Below are positions 43,257 through 54,036 of a stretch of 64,000 nt of DNA, in pieces. Position 1 is the first letter of the stretch. Each line of letters starts with the position of its first letter. The translations under genes were made by a program, and so were the position numbers. This DNA comes from Theocolax elegans (Eukaryota; Arthropoda; Insecta; Hymenoptera; Cerocephalidae): positions 39,428,175 through 39,492,174 of the forward strand of contig CM047426.1 in the NCBI GenBank assembly GCA_026168455.1, given 5' to 3'. The notes beneath the pieces were generated by a model. That model saw nothing but the letters and a program-made list of their open reading frames with translations. It was not told the DNA's origin and made no database searches.

Positions 43257-45338
43257 TTAAACATGACGTGAATTATATTCGCAAATTGCTCGTAATAGCC
43301 GGCTTGCATAATTTGGATTTTTATTATCAACTTTGTATTTGTTCCAAACCTTGGCGAAATCAGAATAAGCTGATTCTACTGCTTGTTCTCCATGAAAACC
43401 TAAACCTTGTTTTAATTTTGTACAAAATTGTTCGATATGAAAGAAAACAATGTGTACTTTTGGAGTGACAGAGATGTTTAACTCTAAATAACTACTTTTA
43501 AACTCACTTATATATTTTGCAAAATTTGGGTCTAAACTTGACGTAAAACAAGATTTAACAACTTTGTTAAAGTTCTGGAAAGCTGCAACATACTTCAAAG
43601 TACCTGATTGACAGTTGGATCGTAATAAATCTTTTTTATCTAATAATGTCTTACACGAATTGCTTTTGAAAGCAGGAGTACCGTGAGTAATTTCTCGTTG
43701 TACATGACACATTTCTGCCCATTTTAACGCATCATCTTTAAACTTTTTCAGCATATTGTTAAACATTTTGTTAACGATTCCTAACAAGAGATGTAATTCA
43801 GGCGGAGGAATCACTTAAAATATTGCTTTACTGTATTTGTCTCGATAATGGGAGGATTAATGCAATTATAATAGTTCTTAGCTTTATCTTTCTTGCTTCC
43901 TGATTTACGTAATTTTGTAAAATATTATCACAAGTTATCAGTATTCCTACATCATGTAAATGGTTTTTATCAACATAACAGTATGGGCATGGATAAAAGC
44001 TTGAATGTGACATAATCCCAGCAAGAATATTAGCCAGCTTCAAATCAGTCGCCATCGTTCCGTCGAAGCTTCTCAATTTTAGTTCTGACCATAATTGATT
44101 AACATTTCCGTAGTATTCTTGAGTTGAAGGTGTCAAAGCAAGAATAAATACTTTTTTAACGCCCGTCTCTTTAAATTTTTTGCCAAAATACCATCTTTAT
44201 AACTTTGTCGTGTATATTTTCGTTCACTTATACAGCTTCTATCAGTCTCTGCTAGTAATTGAATCGAAAGGCAAATTTTTAAAAAGCCTCCTCCTCCGTC
44301 GATTCCAACTTTGAGATGAGTTTCTGTAGTTTTTCTACATTTTTGTAGGTGTTTTACTAGGTTATTTACATGTTTGCAATATATAACTGTTTCCGACAAA
44401 TTCGACACATTATTGGCTTTACTTTTTATGAAGTTGAATTCTTTAATACCAAAGTATTCATCTAAACTATGATTCATATCCGAAAGTTTACGTTTTAGAT
44501 TTGGTTCGATTACTTTGAAATTGTTTGTTGCAGAACGAATAGACGATGCTATATTACAAGTAGTATTTAAACTTAAATTATTACTTTCTTGAATTTTTTG
44601 AATGTCTGCAACGCTAAGTAAAGTTTTTTTAATTGGTTTTTCGCTACTTTTACCAATAACAACACTCAATTTTTTTCCTTTTAGTTGCTTCAAAAATAAT
44701 GAATTTGAACTGGCTTTTGATTCACATTGCTTATCACTGTCACTTCTACTAATTTTTTTAATGACAATGAAGCTAACTGTTCTTTTTGCGCAGAAGTAAA
44801 TGAACTTTGAATACTATTATTAACATTATTTACTTGATTAAAACTGGAGCACACGTGTTTCTTACCTTGTCCAATTATTGCAAAACATTCTGAACATCGC
44901 TTTTCTATGTTTGTTTTTGAAGAAACAATATTTATATTTTCTTTTAAGTTCAAAAAGACATTTCGACGAATTGGTTTTTTTCTCAAATTCATTCTTGCCA
45001 TTTTACAAAACGCGCAATCACATTCGTTTTTTTACTTTTGATCGTGTATTTATTGGTGTGCGATATTGAGAAAAATCAATCTGTTGTATAGCATCACTGT
45101 TAACGTTAGATTTGTACAAATATTTTTTACAAGTATTACACACAACACGGGGTAGGCAACTATTTGCCGCATTATAACTTTTAAATAAACGTTCTGTTTT
45201 GTCTTGCAATGCACTTGTTATTTTTATCATCGTACCACTTTTTTTAAAACACAATAAACAGATAACATATCGATTTTTTTCATGCGTTCGCGCGTGATCT
45301 TTATTGATATTTGGAAGCGACATATTACCGTAACACAA
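43257..45338 (-). pseudogene. Transposase-like protein of an unclassified family, several frameshifts
   Basis: Five open stretches on the minus strand follow one another as one protein of about 690 aa. In order: a zinc region (CLLCFKK...CNTCKKYLY), a CDCAFCKMARMN motif readable only across the first frame change, CSECF, then DGGGGFLKICLSIQ, LTPSTQEYYGNVNQLW, ATDLKLANILAGIMSHSSFY with PCPYC, IPPPELHLLLGIVN, and GFHGEQAVESAYSDFAKVWN. I have seen this domain order as a high-copy unknown family in several animal genomes and take it for a DNA-transposon protein, but I cannot name the superfamily. At least three of the frame changes fall at runs of 6-7 A (for example at 45026-45032 and about 44753-44759), so sequencing error or recent decay are both possible. 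The C-terminus ends at TAA near 43257. Confidence 0.6.
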
Positions 45339-45789
45339 CCGAATTCATCAATAGAAAATTTTAAACTGATGTAACGTACTTATAGACTATATTTCCCTAA
45401 TCATTCGGCCGTACCAATATATCAACAAAGTTCAAATTTTTGGTTACATTAGGAATATTTTGATAGTTAAGACATAGATTTATATGTATACAGATGTATC
45501 AATAAACATACAAATACCTACGCATATGTATGTATAAGTTGTATTATATTTCAATTCTATTGTTTGCTTATATTTAATGTATTATATGAGTTTATTTTAC
45601 GTAATTATTGATTCACGTATTAATTTATTTGTTAATGAATCAAAATAAATAAATATTATTATTTAAAAAACGGCTCAATGAAATATTTTAATTTTCAGTA
45701 TTTTGAATTCATAAAATGTTCCTTTACAACATCCAATCGAAATATATTTTGTTCTGAGACCTTTTAATTAAATTCAATCGAAGCCCACC

Positions 45790-46640
45790 GTGCTAAGTTG
45801 ACCCCCTCGGCTGCCTGGATCGGGGGAGGCTCTACAGATTTCCCTGGTGAGTGCCAGAGAAGGAGCACGGCGCCTTGCATTTATGAGCCTCAGCGCCTCA
45901 GAGGCTGACCAGTAGACCTGCACTGCGATCGTCCCCGTTGCTGCTGGTGGTTGTTACCAGGAGAGGGTGCCGCTTGCGCCTGTAAGTTTTAACGAGAGAG
46001 TAAAATTCTGACAATCGAAGAGCGGCCAGTTCCTTCAGAAGGGCGTCGATTGTAGGTGACATGTCTCTCGAAACCGGGGTGCGTGAGCTGACGGCTGATA
46101 CAGATGGATCGCTCGCCATGAGCTCATCCGCGAGGGTAGCTTGCTCTTCTAGATTAGAAGCCTTGAGTACTTTAAGTAGCCTATTAACGTTGGTTGGTAG
46201 TAAATCCAGTCATTTGACCCTAAACGCGTCGTCCGTAATGGCGGTACCTGCAAGGGAACGCATCTGCTGCAGAAGTTGTGACGGTTTTTTATCGCCGAGC
46301 TCCAACTCGGTGAGAAGCTTATGCAATTGTTGGTCCGATGATTTTAGGAGGCGAGCAAGAATTGCGTCTTTAAGATGCTTATACTTCTCTGTATCGGGTG
46401 GTGAGGGGAGGATATCCGAGACCTCTTGTTCCACATCGTTGTCGAGACTCGTGACCACTGAGTCGTATTTGCTCGTGTCGGATTGAATATGGTGCAGGTT
46501 AAATGCCGCCTCTATCGTTGTAAACCACAACTTAGGGTTTGCTTTCCAAAATGGAGGCAAGCGGCATGGCGAAGATGCTTCGGCAGTCGGTGGTTAGAGA
46601 GATGGTATTGGAATTTCAGGATTGGTACCTTCTCGGGCAT
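45790..46640 (-). pseudogene. Mag-type gypsy gag remnant
   Basis: The open stretch at 46210-46560 reads PPFWKANPKLWFTTIEAAF, DTSKYDSVVTSLDNDVEQEV, KLLTELELGDKKPSQLLQQM and RSLAGTAI, the capsid region of Mag-lineage gypsy gag. The 45898-46119 frame continues it (PTNVNRLLKVLKAS before it, then DPSVSAV). Further on, a relic HKCKAPCSFSG is what remains of the zinc knuckle. A frame change and stops separate the pieces. No pol follows, so this is an isolated gag fragment, not linked to the gypsy pol at 33-36 kb. Confidence 0.75.
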
Positions 46641-47755
46641 CGGCGGCGCTACCGCCTGCTTCGAAAGGCGAGACTTCTATTAAAGTTAGAATTAATTGAG
46701 CATAAAAAATAATTAAAAAATAAAAATAAAAAGTTTCTACATGTAGTTCAAAACTTGCTTAAACAAATTCTTGTCAAAAATTGATCATTAAAAGTAATTT
46801 AGAGTAAAAGAAAATTAATTAAATAGCTAAAATGTCCACTCCGTCGACTTCCACAGGCTTACTTGTAGATAAATTTTCTAAAATATGTTTATATTTGTGA
46901 CCTTTATTTATTTTTGTAATACACGGAAATGTTTTATTTTGCTACAAAATAAGTGTAGAATGTGCTACAATAAGGTTGTTATTTGCGTTTTGAATTTTGC
47001 ATGCACACTTTCATCACGTTCCACCATCACGTGATTATGTCGACGGAGTCTAAAGCATAACTTTCAAAGTAATTTTTATAAATGAAAAATATTTATTAAC
47101 AAAAATGTTTTGATCCTAACAGATTCCTTGGATGAAATACTTTCGAAATCTCTTATGAGAATAATAAATTTGTTAAAATACGAAGAAATTAAAAAGTATA
47201 AAAATGTAAGTTGCGTATTTTAATATGCGTTCACTCCGTCGACAGTTGCTTTATAATCAGTGCATTAACAATTGATGGTTAAAATATACGGAATAACTTA
47301 CAAAATATGTTGTAATTATAATACAAATATAATAACAATAAAATATACATTGCACCAGATAATTTAATGAAAAATTGAATATATGCCCACTCCGTCGACA
47401 CGTATTTTATCAATAATATATTAATTCTAACATCGATAAATGCTAATTATCACTGTAATGTTGGCTGTACGCAATGGAGGTGGTCCAGCGGTTAACCGTA
47501 TATTTTTAGAGTAATCATGTTTGTTAGGTAACTATAAAAGTGCAAAGCTTAATATGAAAGTAAGAACAACGTGATATTTTATAAAGACTTTTTATTATAT
47601 AAACAATTTATCAAGGATATATACATATATACATACATACAAATATACATACATAAATATATGCACATATTAATATACATATATTAATTGTTTTATTTTA
47701 ATTCAGGTAATTTGGTTAGTTTTATACATTTTTTATTTACATCATTTCTTTCAAT
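46641..47755. repeat. AT-rich stretch with four copies of ACTCCGTCGAC
   Basis: The 11-bp word ACTCCGTCGAC is at 46838-46848, 47233-47243 and 47389-47399, and inverted (GTCGACGGAGT) at 47039-47049. The surroundings are strongly AT-rich. Otherwise only TA/CATA low complexity (about 47620-47690). No gene seen. Confidence 0.75.
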
Positions 47756-48218
47756 CTATGTACCTGACGGAAGATAGCAATATGCAATGTCATGGCCTAA
47801 TCCTTGTGGAAATTGAGGAGGAACATATCTTACAACACCACCCAATTGGTACGTCTTATGCTGAAGCTGTAATAGTTTGAGTACATCATTCAAATTGGAC
47901 ACAAAATTTTGTCTATCAGCATAACTTGAAAATTTATAGACATCTGCCGTATCAATAAGTATCTAAGGGTCCATTTCATACCTACGTACAGCAATATTCT
48001 TATTACATTTACTATAATATGTTGTTTTTGCTTTTAGGTAACTGATTAATTCTTCATTAAGAAGATTGTACTGCTCTTTTTAAATAGTACATAGATTCGA
48101 CACTGATAAGACATACTTTTTAATCTTAATGTTCTGTTTACAATTAGGACAGTGTATTATTTCGTTTGTAGCATCATATTTTGCCATTAAATTCAAGCAT
48201 TTGTCCCTTATTAGTTAC
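47756..48218 (-). pseudogene. Decayed coding relic of unknown family
   Basis: Translated on the minus strand from about 48218 to TAG at 47756, the frame is open except for two stops. It reads like protein: NEIIHCPNCKQNIKIKKYVL (a CxxC pair), QYNLLNEELISYLKAKTTYY, ADRQNFVSNLNDVLKLLQLQ, then GGVVRYVPPQFPQGLGHDIA. I do not recognise the family. It lies between AT-rich sequence and the BEL/Pao 3' part. Confidence 0.4.
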
Positions 48219-48505
48219 AGTCAATAATATTGTCTACTATCGGTAAAATTGTTCTGAGAATATGAATTCTATTCGTGTACACAATAGTGGTAATGTTTGA
48301 TTTTGAACAACTACCATGCCTTAGATGGCATCGATACTGTAATTTTTATTTAAAAATTTTACTTTATCGTTTAATTACGAATAATAAATAAGTAAGGAAA
48401 ATATGTTATAAAAGAAAGAACGTATTTAAGAGAAAAATCTTTTGACGGCATAAAAAAACCCATTTATTAATAAAAAATGACAAGGTTATAAAAATACAAC
48501 TAAGA

Positions 48506-49165
48506 TGTTACGTTAAATGAAAAAATTATAATGAAAAGAAAAAAAAGAAAACTATAAGATAACGACGAGCAGCGCATGCGCACTGAAAAAACTCACACTC
48601 ACTCGCACTCACGCACTGTTGGCGCGAAGCCCCGTAGCGAGGAGATAACCTCCATCGATCACGTGAAAGGCTTACACCTATATATGTAATTTTACGCACT
48701 AGCATTTAATTATAGTCTTGAAGACCGATACGAACGTTGAACGTACTATAAAAGCAACGTAACGCCGTGAACCACGAGGGTTAAAATATATTGCCGAGAC
48801 GGCGACAAGGCCATCCGACGACGATGGAAAGGAAAACTTTCACTGATGCAGTGACAATTTTCTTGTCCGAAAAGAAAGAAGAAAGAGAGAGATTTTGCGC
48901 AATACGTTGTTTTGCGTCTTTTTTTTTTAAACAATGAACGTGTGCAATTCGCGATAAAATGTACTTAAACGAAAACACGTGTACGCTAATAAGAAGTTAA
49001 ATGGCGGCTGACTGAAAGAGACGGGTTGTTCCCGCCAGCTTACCCTCTCTCTAGGTCTACCCTCTCTCTAAGCAAATGTGGGTGCTATATCGCGAGCCAA
49101 TCCACACCGTTCACGCAACACGTCAACGCCCCGAACCTCCAGAATAGTTATGACGCATCATAACA
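48506..49165 (-). repeat. Putative 3' LTR of the BEL/Pao element
   Basis: In the minus direction it starts TGTTATGATGCGTCATAAC after a purine-containing GGCCGACAATG, about 310 bp beyond the pol stop, as in BEL elements. The other end is set tentatively at TGTTACGTTAAATG (48506), which gives ends TGTTA/TAACA. No second LTR is in the window to confirm this. Long purine/pyrimidine runs (about 48520-48550) sit near the outer end. Confidence 0.4.
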
Positions 49166-49475
49166 CATTGTCGGCCATAGCTGCCGAACTAAGCCTTTTA
49201 GAGGCGAAGTGACGCAGATTGTACTAACAATACAAGTCTAATATGAAGACATTCAACGAGATACAATTTTAATTTAGCGGTTACACTATATAGAAGCGAC
49301 TGGTTTCCTTTGGAGAGGCCATCTTAACGATTTGATAACTTATTTACTAACAAAACGCAAAATTTATGAAATATAGAGTAATTTCCGTTGGAGTGATTAC
49401 TCTCTGATTAGCTATTTGATCACAAATCGTTGGTTTTAACCCAAGTACACATTTCAACTCTATTTTACTAAATGT

Positions 49476-50387
49476 TCATGTGACCGGAAAAACGCAAAGA
49501 CGGGTCACGTTACGCTTGTAAATGCCCTTGCTGGTCTTGACCATAACGACATGCACGATGCCATCACTCCCAGGATGCACCTCGGCGGCTACTCCCAGCG
49601 GCCATCTTGAACAACTTGAGACCTCATCCATAAGTATTACTACGAATTCAACCTTTACGTCCGCAGTGGAGTTGTGCCATTTTTGACGGATCTGAAGTTC
49701 GTGGAGATATTCTTTATGGCACTTACTCCAATAGTCCTGGCGTGCCTTGGTAATAAAATTGTACACAGACAGACGATTACCTGGAACTGAAAGAAAAGAT
49801 TTCTCAGGTATTACATTGAATGGTCGATTGATTAATAGATGGGCAGGAGTTATTGCAAGGGGATCATTGGGATCTGAAGAAACTGTACAAAGAGGTCGGG
49901 AGTTCAGAATAGCCTCAATCTCAATCAAAAGAGTGTTCATTTGTTCGTACGTTAAAACTTGATCTTTCAGCACTCTTTTTAAATGAAGCTCTTCACCGCT
50001 GCCTCCCAAATACCTCCAAAATGTGGCGATAAGGGTGGATTAAAATGCCATTGGATTCGTTTAGAAAGTGCATAATCTCCAATGGACTTTCGGAATTCTT
50101 TGTCTTCAAATAGATTGTAAATCTCTTGAAGCTCTTTAGAAGCTCCCACGAAATTCGTCCCATTGTCGGAGAACACCTGTTGAGGCATGCCTCTCCGACT
50201 GATGAATCGTTTCAAGTTCCAAATGCACGGCTTTGGAAGCCATGCAGATAAAGACACAGCCGTACGTCTTTAAGGTCGTTTTGCTTCGGAATTTCTTTTC
50301 CTTGATGAGAATAGGGCCGAAGAAATCTACTCCAGTCTGACGGAAAGCAGCTTTTTCCATCACACGAGCTTTTGGCAGGTTAGCCAT
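49476..50387 (-). pseudogene. BEL/Pao pol 3' part: integrase and C-terminal domain
   Basis: Minus-strand integrase of a BEL/Pao element. Motifs are QTGVDFFGPILIKEK with YGCVFICMASKAVHLE, then RRGMPQQVFSDNGTNFVGAS (second catalytic Asp) and WHFNPPLSPHFGGIWEAAVK (catalytic Glu region), in two frames. The last open stretch (49476-50009) has LTYEQMNTLLIEIEAILNSR and the DUF5641-type tail (KCHKEYLHELQIRQKW, then WPLGVAAEVHPGSDG, RNVTRLCVFP). At least one frame change near 50000 and one near 50200. The 5' part (gag, protease, RT) is missing: at 50388 the sequence switches to a Copia fragment in opposite orientation. Confidence 0.85.
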
Positions 50388-50825
50388 TTGAGCGTGTGGT
50401 ACTTTCGGCTGTTATATCTAGCAGGAGTAACAAGACCCGATATCGCATATGTAGTTAATTACTTGTCTAGAAAAAAAGTTTCACCTGCAGAGAATGACTG
50501 GAATGACATAAAGAGTATATTCAGATACCTTCAGAAGACCATACAAGTGGGATTAACTTACGGAGATTTCGGAGGAAGCCTAGAAGCATACACTGACTCA
50601 AATTTCAGTGATAATGCAGACTCAACATCAACGAGAGGGTATATTATAAAATTATTTGGAAATGCAGTAGCTTGGAAAAGCTATAAGCAGAAACATGTAG
50701 CCACGTCAACATGTCATGCAGAGTACTTACCATGAGCAATACTTGTCAAGAAATCATATCATTGGACAAAGCTCTCAGAGATATGACAGGTAAAAAATAT
50801 TATCCAGTCAAAATGTGGTATATGT
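50388..50825 (+). pseudogene. Fragment of a second Copia family (RT end and RNase H)
   Basis: Reads LLYLAGVTRPDIAYVVNYLS, DWNDIKSIFRYLQ, AYTDSNFSDNADSTSTRGYI and ATSTCHAEYL, the same region as the RNase H of the complete Copia but clearly a different family (for example the GDFGGS insert). After a stop near 50734 the reading continues in another frame (NTCQEIISLDKALRDMTG). Cut at both ends by BEL/Pao and LINE sequence. Confidence 0.85.
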
Positions 50826-53490
50826 CATAAATCATGTAATTGCACTAAATAATGGAAAAACCATCTCAATGTTGTGTCAGAGCATCCCATGTTGCGCAAT
50901 TTAGTTAAAAGCAAGCCATGCGGTACTGTGTCGAACGCCTTTGAGAAGTCAAACAAGATTAAAATGGTTATATAGCGCGAATCAATAGCCCTTCTAATAT
51001 CATCAAGTACTCCCAATAACGCAGTCTGGGTGCTATGACCTCTGCAAAAACCCGCTTGTCTATCAACCAATAATTTGTTTTTCTCAAGATAAATCGACAA
51101 TTGGCGGTGAACTAGTCGCTCCAAAATTTTTGAGACCTCACAGAGTTTAGCTATGGGTCTCGTGTCCAAACAAGTTTTAATCCTGCTCGACTTCGCCAAC
51201 GGGAACAGCAAAATTCGCTTCCAACAGTCCGGAAAATAGCCCGAGGACAGCAATGAATTAAATAACTCAGTCAAATGAGGGGTAAGTTGTGGTTCAAGAA
51301 GTTTCAGCATTTCCACGGATAACCCGTCCGTGCCCAGCGCCCTTGATTTTGCTTTGAAAAAACTCCGCTGAACTCCTCAAGGATGGATTACATCAAACTC
51401 AAATTTAACTGAATCATTTATACTACTTTCAGAGGAAATTAGTGATTCCAGGAAAGAAGGAGAAAGTAATGGTACTTGATTCGAGATTAAGGCATAGTGG
51501 GCATTTAATTGTCGAGTGGAAAAAGTATCCAATGGAGATGAATTGTTTTTAGCACCCAAATCCAGATTTCTTAGCTCCCTCCATTTAGCCTTAGGATCCG
51601 CAGCCTCTTTTATTTTATTAGTAAAATAATTGTACTTATTTACATCTGACATATTCGATATTCTGTTTCTCAATGTTTAATATCTCTCATATTCCTGTCT
51701 ACACCTTGTTACTTTAAAATCCCTAAAGGCTGCATTCCTAGACTTAATCAAGCCTCTGACTTCCGCGGTCATTTATGGCTTAAATTTATTGCCAACAGTT
51801 AGAAGCTTAGCAGGCGCCAGTGTATCAAAGGCTGAGAGAGCCGATGCCATTAGATGCGATATAACTGTTTCAGTACAAGAATCAGAACTCTGAACACTAG
51901 AACCATCAGTAAATGAGGATGAATTATGAGAAAGAGGCGTAATAAATAAATTAGGAGATGACGAGACGATGAATCGATTATATCGAGATAGAGTTACTGC
52001 ATTATGACAATACATGCTAGATTGATGATTATAATGAATAATGGGCAGTAAATTAAGTGATGACATGCAAGGAAGACGAGAACTGTGAGAGATGGAAAAT
52101 AAGTTAGATGATGACATGCTGGATGAAACATTGTTTAATGAATGATTTAACAAGATATATAATAAGTATTTACATTCGAATAGTTTGAAAAACAGCACAA
52201 ATAACAATTTAGATTCTGGCCAGGCGACTCTATGTGATTATTATTTACATTAAAATTATGGAAATCATTTACCAGACCTGAATTAAAGATCTTATTAAAT
52301 TCAGAAGCTAAGTCATGGAGATTAATCCCTCTCAAGTTACGCGACCAGTACCTTTTCACTTTAGGTGGTTTTCTGCCAAACTGTATAAAGATCGTAATAG
52401 AATCATGTCCCGCAGCAAAAGGCACTGGGGATTTCATATATTTGTAATCAGGCAGCGGTTCGCGAACCAAAAAGAGATCAAGCCATGTGTGTGAGGAACC
52501 TATAGCCGTGATTGCATGCTGAGTTGGTTCCGATTCAATAAGAGTGAGATTTAAAGCTGCTATGTTCGACCTCATCATGTCCGCCGCAGGACTCGAGGAT
52601 TTCATATCTATATTAAAATCCCCAGTAATAACTGCCTGATCAAGAGAAGGTAAAATCTCAGATAATAAATCAAATAGTTTGGTGGGGTAGGCTGCTGCAG
52701 GTCTCCTATAAACAATACTTAGTATTAACGAAGCTACATTACCAACGATCTGCAATATAATGAATTCGGGTGAATTTGAAAAAATTTTATCTAAATGAGC
52801 TAAAACAGTGACTTTATACTCGCTTCTAATATATGCAGCTACTCCACCACCCTCCTTACCAACTCGATCCAACCTATATAGCTTATAACCCGGAAGCTCA
52901 ACAATATCAGAGGAGTCTGATTCAGTAAGGAAAGTCTCAGTGAGAGCAATCACGTCATAGGCCTTCGGGAAAATCAATGATTCCAAAGAAGTAAAATGTG
53001 TCTTAAGTCTATTTACATTTATATGCGTAATAGAGAAAGCATGCAAATGTCCAGCAGACGCCTGACCAGCCCCACCTCATTGAGTAGTAGGCTCAGGAGT
53101 AGAGGACAAGGAAGACATGGAAAGCGAGGAAGACAAAGAAGACATGGAGAGGAGATCAGCTTCCGACTTAATACATATTAGTGGCTCTTTCTTTGATTTA
53201 CGAACATATACGCATGAATTTAACACAATTGGTCGCAAGTAACCTAAATCTTTCGCTTTACGCAAAGTCTTCGACCATAAAGCATGTACTGCTTTCGGCC
53301 ACAACGGTCTGATATATAGCGAGGTCTCCCCTCCTTCACCAAAAAGACTCAAAGACGTAGTTCCTTTTAATAGGTGTGCTCTCTCGATTACGAGGTCTCT
53401 GACTGCCGACGAAGACACCTTAATAAAAATTCCCTTCGTCGAGGACGGAGCTATAGCTACATTAGTTGATTGATTGATTGATTGATACAT
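50826..53490 (-). pseudogene. CR1-group LINE copy 1: ORF1 end, endonuclease, part of RT
   Basis: In the minus direction: ORF1 C-terminus (53077-53462; STKGIFIKVSSSAVRDLVIE, LYIRPLWPKAVHALWSKTL), then ORF2. The endonuclease (to about 52150) has ITHINVNRLKTHF, VIALTETFLTES, GGVAAYIR, VITGDFNIDM and HTWLDLFLV. After a frame change the linker follows (DTLAPAKLLTVGNKFKP), then RT to 50826 (FPLAKSS, DTRPIAKLCEVSKILERLV, RQAGFCRGHSTQTALLGVLD, LILFDFSKAFDTVPH). It stops before the FADD active site, where the Copia fragment begins. Several stops. It complements copy 2, which has lost exactly the endonuclease. Confidence 0.85.
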
Positions 53491-54036
53491 TTATTCGGTA
53501 TTTTTAGGGGAAACCCCCGTATACACAGCAGTTACATAGGTACATTTCGCAATAAATAACAGAACAATAAAATCGTAGTAAAAAATCGGAATAAAATAAA
53601 ATAAATAATATAACACATTAGAATAAAACAATAAGTAAAATAAAATAACAATAAAATAAAATACCGAACTAACTATATAACAAAAATAAAATATAACTGG
53701 CAAACAAAATATAAAATAAAACAAAGTATATGTTATAACAAGGTAAAAGATATAAAAGATTAATAAATAACATGATAAAAATAAAGTGTTAGAATAAGAA
53801 ATAAACGTCGATAAAATACAGTTAAAAACAAAATATAATAAAATAAAATAAATAAAATAAATATTTCGTCGAAGGATAAAACGAAGAGTACAAACAAATA
53901 AATAAATAAATAGTTATAATTGTAAAAAATGTATAAAAACAGCGCACGCAGAGATAAAAACAAATATATAAACAATAAAACAAGAATAAATAAATACATA
54001 AACGCCGCAGTACAGTGGATCGTGACTAGATAATGC

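Noticed and set aside
53491..53999. Hydrophobic Tyr/Phe/Leu-rich open frames (membrane-like)
   Set aside because: AT-rich LINE 3' UTR read on the minus strand (TAAAATAAA words); not membrane proteins.
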